Position numbers and translations under genes: made by a program
Shown: positions 8,446 through 15,971 of the stretch, in pieces
How the letters are laid out: every line of letters starts with the position of its first letter
How positions within the stretch are numbered: the stretch's first letter is position 1
DNA from: Methanolapillus africanus
Lineage (GTDB): Archaea > Halobacteriota > Methanosarcinia > Methanosarcinales > Methanosarcinaceae
Direction of reading: 5' to 3'
DNA length: 34,590 nt
NCBI RefSeq assembly: GCF_032714475.1
Contig: NZ_JAWDKD010000023.1
Coordinates: forward strand, 1 to 34,590
The notes under the pieces: model-generated
Database searches by the model: none
What the model was told of the DNA's origin: nothing
Seen by the model: the letters and a program-made list of their open reading frames with translations, nothing else

Positions 8446-8490
8446 TCAATCAATCAATTGGGATCGTGACGGAAATATGGAGCGGAAAAG

Positions 8491-8913
8491 ATGATGAGAG
8501 ATGCGGTGCAAACCATCGGCAACCTGATTGACAAACAGACGACCGTCCTCATCAGTTCCGTCGACGAAGACGGTTTTCCGAACACGAAAGCCATGCTCGC
8601 GCCGCGCGTGCGCGACGGCATCAAAACATTTTACCTGACGACCAACACGTCGTCCGCACGGGTGGCCCAATACCGGAAAAATCCGAAAGCATGCCTCTAC
8701 TTCTTTGATAAGCGGTTTTTCCGTGGCGTCATGCTCAAAGGAACGATGGAAGTGCTGCAAGACGCCAAAAGCAAAGAAATGATTTGGCGGGACGGCGACA
8801 CCATGTATTATCCGCTCGGCGTCACGGATCCGGACTACTGCGTGCTGAAATTTACGGCGGAATCGGGCCGGTATTACAGCAATTTCAAATCGGAGAACTT
8901 TCCGGTTGAATGA
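8491..8913 (+). CDS. Pyridoxamine 5'-phosphate oxidase-like flavin split-barrel protein
   Basis: This 140-residue protein has the FMN-binding split beta-barrel typical of the small pyridoxamine 5'-phosphate oxidase-like or general-stress-protein-26 family. Features are TTVLISSVDEDGFPNTKAML near the N-terminus, then IKTFYLTTNTSSARVAQYRKNPKACLYF, RGVMLKGTMEVL and a C-terminal CVLKFTAESGRYYSNFKS. The family binds FMN or related cofactors, and its members often have unknown substrates. It lies 45 bases after cfbE and 75 bases before cfbD, inside the F430 cluster, which suggests co-transcription. A role in F430 synthesis, or protection of its intermediates, is a guess from position. ATG-ATG start preceded by GGAG; stop codon TGA. 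Confidence 0.85.
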   Translation: MMRDAVQTIGNLIDKQTTVLISSVDEDGFPNTKAMLAPRVRDGIKTFYLTTNTSSARVAQYRKNPKACLYFFDKRFFRGVMLKGTMEVLQDAKSKEMIWRDGDTMYYPLGVTDPDYCVLKFTAESGRYYSNFKSENFPVE

Positions 8914-8988
8914 AGATGGAAGCCGGAAATGAAAAAATAATGAAATATCAAGTTCAGAATTATATCTCATCACAAAACGAGGAAAAAG

Positions 8989-10113
8989 ATGTCTGCAAAT
9001 AATGATTTAATTGTTCACCCGAGACCCAGTTCGATTGTGGCGTCGCTTTACACGCTTCGGGATTTGAACGTGGACGTCGCGATTTTGCACGGTCCGCCCG
9101 GCTGTTCTTTTAAACACGCCCGGCTGCTTGAAGAAGACCAGCTCCATGTTTTGACGAGCGCCATGGACGAAAGCGATTTCGTTTTCGGCGGCCAGGGAAA
9201 ATTAGCGGCGACGATTGACCGCGCCGTCGAGCTGTTTTCTCCAAAATCGATTGCCTTGGTCGGCACCTGCACCAGTATGATTATCGGCGAAGAATTGAAA
9301 GATTCGGCGTCAACTGTTTCCGATGACATTTCCGTCATTTGCGTGGAAACGCATGCCGGTTACGCCAACAATACGGCCGGCGTGATGGCCGTTTTGGAAC
9401 CGGCGGCAGACCTCGGTTTAATCAGCAACGACGAACTGATCCGCCAGCGGTTTTTGCTCAAAGAAGCGACCAACATCGAACTTCGAAACGGCGCCGCCAG
9501 CCGCGGTTACTTGGAACCGTCCCGCGGAGACTTGAAATACAAAGTGGCGGAACACCTGATCGGTTTGCTCAAGTCCGGCAAAAAGATCCTCGGCATCCTG
9601 AATGCCAAAAAAGAAACGGCGTACATGTTTGCGGATGAAATTCTCGCGCTTTACGAAACGGCGGAAATTTTGGGCGTTTCTGAAAATATTATCTTGATGG
9701 CCAACGCCGACACAAGTTTAGGACTTCCGCGCGTTCGCGAACACGCCAAAAACATCATGGCCGAATTCGAAAGAAGGGGTGTTCCGATTCATGAAATCAT
9801 CGGCGGCCTGGATGAATACGCGATTACGGGCGACGCCGTGGCAGCGCTCATTGGCGAAAAGTATTCTGATTTTGACGCAGCACTCATTGCCGGCGTCCCC
9901 CATGCGCTTTTGATGGAACCGTTTGCGGGCATGGAATTAATTTCGATCACGAACGGTCCCCGGCAAGTGGCGCCGATTAAAGAGATGGGACACGATTACG
10001 TGATTGTGGAAATTGATTTGCACCCCAAAACGCTCGGTATTTCCTCGATCGTGCCGTCCGAGTTCGGCGACACGCTGCGGGCGATTTGCGCCGACCAAAT
10101 GAATCAAAAATAA
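8989..10113 (+). CDS. cfbD: CfbD, NifD-like subunit of the F430 reductive cyclase
   Basis: This 374-residue NifD-like protein is a group IV nitrogenase homologue. With CfbC it reduces Ni-sirohydrochlorin a,c-diamide by six electrons and closes the lactam ring to give 15,17(3)-seco-F430-17(3)-acid, consuming ATP. Candidate cluster-ligating cysteines are in HGPPGCSF (Cys39) and VGTCTSMIIG (Cys94). The protein is shorter than true NifD and lacks the nitrogenase cofactor surroundings, as expected for CfbD. A good GAGGAAAAAG site precedes the ATG. It is separated from cfbC by 237 bases of T-rich DNA, so the two may be transcribed separately. Stop codon TAA. Confidence 0.93.
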   Translation: MSANNDLIVHPRPSSIVASLYTLRDLNVDVAILHGPPGCSFKHARLLEEDQLHVLTSAMDESDFVFGGQGKLAATIDRAVELFSPKSIALVGTCTSMIIGEELKDSASTVSDDISVICVETHAGYANNTAGVMAVLEPAADLGLISNDELIRQRFLLKEATNIELRNGAASRGYLEPSRGDLKYKVAEHLIGLLKSGKKILGILNAKKETAYMFADEILALYETAEILGVSENIILMANADTSLGLPRVREHAKNIMAEFERRGVPIHEIIGGLDEYAITGDAVAALIGEKYSDFDAALIAGVPHALLMEPFAGMELISITNGPRQVAPIKEMGHDYVIVEIDLHPKTLGISSIVPSEFGDTLRAICADQMNQK

Positions 10114-10350
10114 AAGAAGAAACGAAAAATGAATCTAAACCGGATTTGTTTTTGTTTCCCCCTGATTTTTCACTTTTTGAATTCGTTTGGTTAAGATTTT
10201 AAAAAAACAGGAAACAAAAGTTTAAATAAAAATCAAGAAATTGTTATTTTTCATATTTTAATTTAAAATTTAAATTTCTGTGCGGATTATGGATTATTTA
10301 TACTGATACGGACATTATGATGAACATTAGGATTGACTGACGGATCTGAC
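10114..10350. other. T-rich gap between cfbD and cfbC
   Basis: This 237-base stretch is unexpectedly long for two genes whose products form one enzyme. It contains T-rich tracts (about 10145-10200) that could terminate transcription and an AT-rich box near 10288-10300 (TTATTTATA) that could be a promoter for cfbC. No open frame is convincing. Confidence 0.5.
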
Positions 10351-11151
10351 ATGAAAAAAGTGATTGCAATTTACGGAAAAGGCGGCATCGGCAAATCGAG
10401 CACCGCGTCAAACATCGCGGCAGCGGCGGCGCTTTCCGGCAAAAAAGTTCTGATTATCGGCTGCGACCCAAAAAGCGACTCATCGATAACGCTTCTCGGC
10501 GGCAGGCGGATTCCGACCGTTCTTGACCTCCTCAAGGAAAAGAAAGACGTCGCCAAAGACGATGTGATTTTTGAAGGATTCGGCGGCGTTTTGTGTATGG
10601 AAGTCGGCGGCCCCGAACCCGGCGTCGGCTGCGCCGGCCGCGGCATTATCGTGGCGATTGAAACCCTGAAGAAGATTTATCCCGAATTTATGGACAACGA
10701 CCTGATCATTTACGACGTCCCCGGCGACGTTGTCTGCGGCGGTTTCGTCGCGCCGATAAAAAAAGGATTCGTGAACGAAGTTTATGTTTTGACATCAGGC
10801 GAATACATGCCGCTTTACGCCGCGAACAACATTTGCCGCGGCTTTGCAAGAATCGGCATGGAGCTCGGCGGCGTCATCTGCAATTCCCGAAACGCCGACC
10901 GGGAACGCGAATTGGTGGAAGAGTTTTCAACCGATATCGGAAGCCGCCTTGTCGGCTACATTCCGAAAGATCCGATCGTTCAAAGCTGCGAACGCGACGG
11001 GTTCAGCGTTCTTGAAAAGGCGCCGGATTCTGAAATCGCTCAAGTTTACAAACAGTTGGCTGTGGAATTGATGAACAACAACACGAGGGTGAAAGCCGCG
11101 CCGCTCGATGACGAACAGCTGCGAAATTTGTCCAAAAAATACAGCGAATAA
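10351..11151 (+). CDS. cfbC: CfbC, NifH-like reductase of F430 biosynthesis
   Basis: This 266-residue P-loop Fe-S protein transfers electrons to CfbD in an ATP-dependent way. Walker A is GKGGIGKSS (residues 9-17). The two cysteines that hold the bridging 4Fe-4S cluster of the homodimer are in GGPEPGVGCAGRG (Cys94) and DVPGDVVCGGF (Cys129), the same arrangement as in nitrogenase NifH. The start at 10351 is chosen because MKKVIAIYGKGG aligns with the family N-terminus; a TTG 18 bases upstream is open but adds a non-homologous extension. It is followed by cfbB after a 114-base gap that holds a copy of the GC-rich element. Stop codon TAA. Confidence 0.94.
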   Translation: MKKVIAIYGKGGIGKSSTASNIAAAAALSGKKVLIIGCDPKSDSSITLLGGRRIPTVLDLLKEKKDVAKDDVIFEGFGGVLCMEVGGPEPGVGCAGRGIIVAIETLKKIYPEFMDNDLIIYDVPGDVVCGGFVAPIKKGFVNEVYVLTSGEYMPLYAANNICRGFARIGMELGGVICNSRNADRERELVEEFSTDIGSRLVGYIPKDPIVQSCERDGFSVLEKAPDSEIAQVYKQLAVELMNNNTRVKAAPLDDEQLRNLSKKYSE

Positions 11152-11191
11152 ATAAAAAAGAAGAACGGGCTACCCGCACATCAAACGTGGC

Positions 11192-11216
11192 GCTGTAACG
11201 CGCGCGGCGCCGCCCC
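11192..11216. repeat. GC-rich dispersed element, copy 3
   Basis: This copy matches copy 2 at 22 of 25 positions and carries the intact palindrome GCGGCGCCGC. It shares AAACGTG-CGC just to its left with copy 1. It lies between cfbC and cfbB, in the same orientation as the other copies. Confidence 0.75.
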
Positions 11217-11265
11217 GCCAAAAAACAATAACGATAACAAAAATAATCAAAAAGGAGGAAAAACT

Positions 11266-12741
11266 GTGACAACATCCGAAAAATCAGAATTGGTTCCGCG
11301 AATTTTAATTTCCGCCGACCGCTCGTCATCGGGAAAAACAACGATTTCGATGGGCATTATGGCGGCTTTAAAGGGGCTCGGCTACACCGTTCAGCCGTTT
11401 AAGGTGGCGCTCGACTACATCGACCCGGAATATCACACCGCCATTACGGGACGCCGCTCCCGGAATCTGGACGGCTATTTGATGAATCCGGATGAAGTCG
11501 TCGACGTTTTTTCCCATGCCTGCGCCTCTGTGGAAAAGGACGGCAAAAGCGCGGACATTGCCGTGATTGAAGGCGTTCGCGGCCTTTTTGAAGGACTTGA
11601 CGCTTATTCCGACATCGGAAGCACGGCACAGATTTCCAAAATTCTCAAATGCCCCGTGATTCTCGTCATCAACGCCAAAAGCATGACGCGTTCCTGCGCG
11701 GCGCTGGTCTCCGGATTTGCGACATTCGACCCGGACGTCAACATTGCGGGCGTGATTCTCAATAATATCGGAAGCATTCGGCATGCCGACAAAGCCGTGG
11801 CGGCCATTGAATCGACGACAAAAATCCCGGTCATCGGCGTCGTTTACCGTGACCCTGAAATGGGCTTTTCCATGCGGGAACTCGGACTCATTCCGATTCC
11901 GGAAGGCCGGAAATTCCATGACGGGTTCTTTGACAAGATGGGGAAAATCAAAGACAACGTCGCCGAAAACGTCGATTTGGAAAAATTGGTCGATCTCGCC
12001 AAAACCGCGGGACCCATTGTTCCGCCCAAGACCAGCCTTTTCGACAAGCGCGCCGACTTCGACAAAATCATTCATCCCAAAATCGGCGTCGCCTTTGACG
12101 AAGCCTTTAACTTTTATTATCCGGACAACATTGATTTGATGCGGGCGCAAGGCGCTGAATTTGTCAAATTCAGTCCGCTCAACGACATTATGATTCCGGA
12201 CGTCGACGCGCTTTACATCGGCGGCGGCACCCCGGAAATATTTGCGGCAAAACTGGCCGGCAACAAAACCATGAAAGATTCCATCAAAGCGGCGTCCGAT
12301 GCAGGAATGCCGATCTTTGGAGAATCGGCCGGCATGAACTATTTGTCCCGAACCATTTCCATCAAAAGTAACAGCGGCTGCGACATAAAATTTGAGATGG
12401 CCGGCGTCTTAAAGGCGGCAACCGTTTACGGAAGCGGCAAACGCGTGGTCACCTACACGAACGGCACGTTTGAAGAGGACACGCCGATCGGAAAAACCGG
12501 CGAGTCGTTCATTGCCCACGAATTCCACCATTCGATTTTGGAAAATATTTCCAAAGAAGCGGAATTCGCCATTCAGATTACGCGCGGCGTCGGCATTGCG
12601 AATAAAATGGACGGATTGATGGTGAACAACACCATCGGCACCTACACCCACTACCACGGCGTTTCTTACAAAAAATTTGCCGAAAACTTTGTGGACAGCG
12701 CCCGAAAATACCGCGAAAGCCGGCAGAACCAACAAAAATGA
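11266..12741 (+). CDS. cfbB: CfbB, Ni-sirohydrochlorin a,c-diamide synthase
   Basis: This 491-residue CobB/CbiA-type amidotransferase amidates the a and c acetate side chains of Ni-sirohydrochlorin using ATP and glutamine or ammonia. The N-terminal dethiobiotin-synthetase-like domain has the P-loop DRSSSGKTT (residues 18-26). The C-terminal class I amidotransferase domain has YIGGGTPEI and the His-containing motif HEFHHS (residues 418-423). The position that normally holds the catalytic Cys in ECGG reads GESAG, with Ser354 instead of Cys; the codon is TCG. The start is GTG, fixed by an AAGGAGGA site a few bases upstream. It is the last cfb gene here. Stop codon TGA. Confidence 0.92.
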   Translation: MTTSEKSELVPRILISADRSSSGKTTISMGIMAALKGLGYTVQPFKVALDYIDPEYHTAITGRRSRNLDGYLMNPDEVVDVFSHACASVEKDGKSADIAVIEGVRGLFEGLDAYSDIGSTAQISKILKCPVILVINAKSMTRSCAALVSGFATFDPDVNIAGVILNNIGSIRHADKAVAAIESTTKIPVIGVVYRDPEMGFSMRELGLIPIPEGRKFHDGFFDKMGKIKDNVAENVDLEKLVDLAKTAGPIVPPKTSLFDKRADFDKIIHPKIGVAFDEAFNFYYPDNIDLMRAQGAEFVKFSPLNDIMIPDVDALYIGGGTPEIFAAKLAGNKTMKDSIKAASDAGMPIFGESAGMNYLSRTISIKSNSGCDIKFEMAGVLKAATVYGSGKRVVTYTNGTFEEDTPIGKTGESFIAHEFHHSILENISKEAEFAIQITRGVGIANKMDGLMVNNTIGTYTHYHGVSYKKFAENFVDSARKYRESRQNQQK

Positions 12742-12834
12742 AAACAATATCATTAAATAAAAGATAAATAAATTGAAAATTATAGAATGAGTATCAGATT
12801 GAAGATCTGATACAAATTTGATACAGGTGTCTCT

Positions 12835-13941
12835 TTGAAAACCAAAATCCAAGGAAATTATGTTGTAGCGGGGCAGGAAGCTGTCTCCGCGCTTTACCAA
12901 TCCGGCTATTTCGGGCGTCCCAAAGACGGCGTCCTTTATCTTCGGTTCGTGGAAGCCGCTTATCTTTTGTACCGGAATAAAATCGAGATTTTCAAAGACA
13001 AGACCCTGCTTGATTTTGACGCTTTTCTCAAATTCGCGGCGCTTAAAGAGGATTTCTTCGAACTGAAATATATCGTCTACAAAGACCTCAAAGAACGCGG
13101 CTATTATATTCAATCGGCTGCAACGGATTTCCGGATTTATCCGCGCGGCGGATCGCCGGGAAAAACGTCGGCCAAAAGCTTTGTTTTTGTTCAGTCGGAA
13201 CGCATCGACTTACCGTTCGGAACGTTGATTCAGCACTTGAACAACACGGAAAACGTCCGCAAACAATTCATTTTGGCGCTCGTCGACGAAGAAAGCGACA
13301 TCACGTTTTTTGAAATCAAACGCGTCGACGTCAACAACAGTTTTACCGGCAAAATGAGCTATTCCGTGCCGGATTTAACCAAAGCGGACAATGCGGCTGC
13401 TGTCGCTGCCGCCGCCGGACCGATTCCGGCCATTCTTCTGAAAGAACGGGTCGTCATGGACAACAAAGCCGTTTCCGAAATCCTTTACAACAACGCGTTT
13501 TTCGGAAAAATGCTGGATGAAGACCGACTCCAGTTGTCGCTTGTGGAAGCGCTGTATTTGATGGAACAAAATGTGATTGACGTCATGGATTTAAATTCCG
13601 AAAAAATGACACCGGATACATTTGCCGAACATGCGTCGGCGATTGAACCTGAATTTATGAAAAAATACACGGTTTACAAGGATTTGAAAGAGCGCAGCTT
13701 CGTTCCGAAAACCGGTTTCAAGTTCGGAACACACTTCCGTATTTATCAAAAAGTGGAATCGCTCGATAAGATTCCCCACTCCGAATTTTTACTTCATGTG
13801 ATTTCACCGGACCATCAGTTTAAAATGCCGGTGACGTCGGGCGCGATCCGCCTCGCCAACAGCGTTCACAAACGGATGATTTACGCCGCCGATACCGGCC
13901 GTAAAATCGAATACATCGAATTTGAACGCATCAAAATGTAA
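12835..13941 (+). CDS. endA: tRNA-intron endonuclease (two-repeat, homodimeric type)
   Basis: This 368-residue protein consists of two tandem EndA units, the architecture of alpha2 splicing endonucleases such as that of Archaeoglobus. It cuts bulge-helix-bulge motifs in pre-tRNA. Each half carries VYKDLKERG/S and an FRIY strand. The C-terminal half keeps the full catalytic set: Tyr304 in FRIYQ, His315 in IPHSEF and Lys346 in SVHKRM. The N-terminal half has Tyr102 and Lys143, but AKSF replaces the expected His, so it should be structural. A linker rich in Ala lies near residues 185-197. The start is TTG at 12835, preceded by AGGTG; the frame is clean upstream of no better codon. Stop codon TAA. 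Confidence 0.92.
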   Translation: MKTKIQGNYVVAGQEAVSALYQSGYFGRPKDGVLYLRFVEAAYLLYRNKIEIFKDKTLLDFDAFLKFAALKEDFFELKYIVYKDLKERGYYIQSAATDFRIYPRGGSPGKTSAKSFVFVQSERIDLPFGTLIQHLNNTENVRKQFILALVDEESDITFFEIKRVDVNNSFTGKMSYSVPDLTKADNAAAVAAAAGPIPAILLKERVVMDNKAVSEILYNNAFFGKMLDEDRLQLSLVEALYLMEQNVIDVMDLNSEKMTPDTFAEHASAIEPEFMKKYTVYKDLKERSFVPKTGFKFGTHFRIYQKVESLDKIPHSEFLLHVISPDHQFKMPVTSGAIRLANSVHKRMIYAADTGRKIEYIEFERIKM

Positions 13942-14025
13942 ACAAAATACAGAAAAAATAGATGATGAAGACGATGTGGAAATGGTTTGCGGAAGCGACG
14001 GCAATGAAAAAGGAAACGGGTTAAA

Positions 14026-14445
14026 ATGGCGTTGACGGCGATTGCGGTGGATATTTCCGGACGGCACAAAATCAACATCGGGTATTACCTGGTGTGTTCG
14101 GCGGTTTCCGTTACCATGACGCCGACCGGTATTGATAAGGTGAACGAAGTTCAATCGGACGCGTTTTTAACGGACAAAGCCCCTGAACTTTCCGACGTCG
14201 TTTTTATGATTGAAAAAACAATCGCCAAAATCAAAGAAAAAGGACCGATCGTGATCGAAAGCGGCGACTTGTTTAACACGGACATCCATTTGTGCAAACC
14301 TCTGTTTTCCGTTGATATCCGGTATCAAGAGTCGATGGGCGACCGAAAAGCCATCGAAATCGCGCACCACGTGTCGCACAGCACCCGGAATATTTTGATG
14401 AAGGAACTGGGCATCGATATCCGAAACGCCGCCCCCGGAAAATGA
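14026..14445 (+). CDS. DUF2209-like protein
   Basis: This 139-residue protein resembles the archaeal DUF2209 family of unknown function. The N-terminus AIAVDISGRHKINIGYY, with an acidic residue in the first strand followed by a second strand, suggests an RNase H-like fold. Other features are VVFMIEKTIAKIKEKGPIVIESGDLFN, which could hold a second strand-borne acid, and a His-rich helix AHHVSHSTRNILMKEL. It lies 84 bases after endA and 88 bases before hflX. An AAAGGAAA site precedes the ATG. No function is known, and an RNA-related role is only suggested by neighbours and fold. Stop codon TGA. Confidence 0.72.
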   Translation: MALTAIAVDISGRHKINIGYYLVCSAVSVTMTPTGIDKVNEVQSDAFLTDKAPELSDVVFMIEKTIAKIKEKGPIVIESGDLFNTDIHLCKPLFSVDIRYQESMGDRKAIEIAHHVSHSTRNILMKELGIDIRNAAPGK

Positions 14446-14533
14446 CACGCGGAAACAAATAAAGTCGGATGATCAAAAAATGAACTGAAAAACGAATCGG
14501 AAAGATTCGTAAAAACGTGAGAATTATAAAAAT

Positions 14534-15886
14534 ATGATGCAAGAGAGCGATAAAATTCAGGAACAGATTGTTCCGAAATACCGACGGAATCAAACGGAGA
14601 CCGTCATTTTGGTGATGCGGGTGTCGCCGGATTCGGATCCGGACAAAAATGCCCGAAAAGCGGATGAATTTATTGAGCTGGCCAAGGCGCTCGACTACAA
14701 AGTGGCGGATTTTGTCACTCAGGAACGACATCCGGACCGGAAGTACAACGTCGGCAGCGGAAAAGCGCGGGAAGTGGCCATTCTGGCGCGCGATTTGCGG
14801 GCGACGCGGATTATTTTTTACGATCCGCTTTCCACCTCCCAAATTTACAACATTTCCAAACTCTGCGGCGAAGCGGGCGCTTCCTGCAAAGTGGTCGACC
14901 GTTTCCAATTGATTTTAGATATTTTTGCCGAACGGGCGACGACGCACCGTTCCAAACTCCAGGTGGAGCTGGCGCGCCTTCGGTACGAGTTGCCGAGCGC
15001 GAAAATGCTCATCGCGCTGTCCAAAAAAGAAGAACGCGCCGGCTGGGGCGGCCTGGGCGATTACGAAGATTCGTATGAGCAGGACATCAAAAAACGGATT
15101 TCAAGAATCGAAACCGAGTTGTCCAAAGCCGATTTGGAAGAAGAAGCCCGCCGCCTTTACCGCCACAAACGCGGTTTTTTCATGATTTCACTGGCCGGCT
15201 ACACCAACGCCGGCAAAAGCACGCTTTTTAACGCGCTCGTCGACGAAAACGCGGAATCCAAAGACATGTTTTTCACGACACTGATTCCGAAAACACGTGC
15301 CTTGGAGTTTGGGAAACGAAAAATCCTGCTCACCGACACCGTCGGGTTTATCGAAGATTTGCCGCACTTTTTGGTCGACGCATTCCGATCGACCCTGGAA
15401 GGCATTTATTTCTCCGACATGATTCTCTTGACGGTGGATTTCAGCGAGCCGGTCGAATACATTCGGGACAAACTGATCACCTGCCATGAAACGCTGTGGG
15501 AAAAGGGAACGTCCAACATCATCACCGTTCTCAACAAATCGGAACTGGTGTCCAAAAAAGAGCAAAAACAAAAGCTGGAAGAATTGGAACACTTGGTGAT
15601 CAATCCAGTTTTCATTTCCGCCAAAAATAAAACGGGACTCGACCGTTTGCTGCTTGAAATCGACCGAAACCTGCCGCAGCTGATTGTTCGGACGGTATCG
15701 CTGCCGAATACGAAAGCCGGCGCGTCGGCTTTGTCATGGTTCTATGAAAACGGGATTGTGGAAGAAATCTTGTACGGAAAATACATGACGTTTGAATTTA
15801 TGGCGACGGAAGACGTGATTGCCAAAACGGACGATATTTTGAGACGGACGGAAGAAAAAGAGAATGAAGAAAATGAAAATTTCTAA
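14534..15886 (+). CDS. hflX: GTPase HflX
   Basis: This 450-residue protein is a ribosome-associated GTPase. The N-terminal HflX domain includes NVGSGKAREVA and IIFYDPLSTSQIYNISKLCG, then the conserved VVDRFQLILDIFAERATTH and SKLQVELARLRYELP, followed by a coiled-coil linker. The G domain has G1 GYTNAGKS (residues 222-229), the effector threonines in FFTTLIPKTR, G3 DTVGF and G4 NKSE. HflX proteins bind 50S subunits and can split ribosomes. The ATG at 14534 is followed directly by a second ATG. Downstream composition changes abruptly to AT-rich DNA. Stop codon TAA. Confidence 0.95.
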   Translation: MMQESDKIQEQIVPKYRRNQTETVILVMRVSPDSDPDKNARKADEFIELAKALDYKVADFVTQERHPDRKYNVGSGKAREVAILARDLRATRIIFYDPLSTSQIYNISKLCGEAGASCKVVDRFQLILDIFAERATTHRSKLQVELARLRYELPSAKMLIALSKKEERAGWGGLGDYEDSYEQDIKKRISRIETELSKADLEEEARRLYRHKRGFFMISLAGYTNAGKSTLFNALVDENAESKDMFFTTLIPKTRALEFGKRKILLTDTVGFIEDLPHFLVDAFRSTLEGIYFSDMILLTVDFSEPVEYIRDKLITCHETLWEKGTSNIITVLNKSELVSKKEQKQKLEELEHLVINPVFISAKNKTGLDRLLLEIDRNLPQLIVRTVSLPNTKAGASALSWFYENGIVEEILYGKYMTFEFMATEDVIAKTDDILRRTEEKENEENENF

Positions 15887-15971
15887 AAAACCTACAGGTA
15901 ATGTTCTAATGATTATACATTTCAATTTTTGAACATTTTCCTAAATCGATTTTAATGGAGTTAAAAAATCA

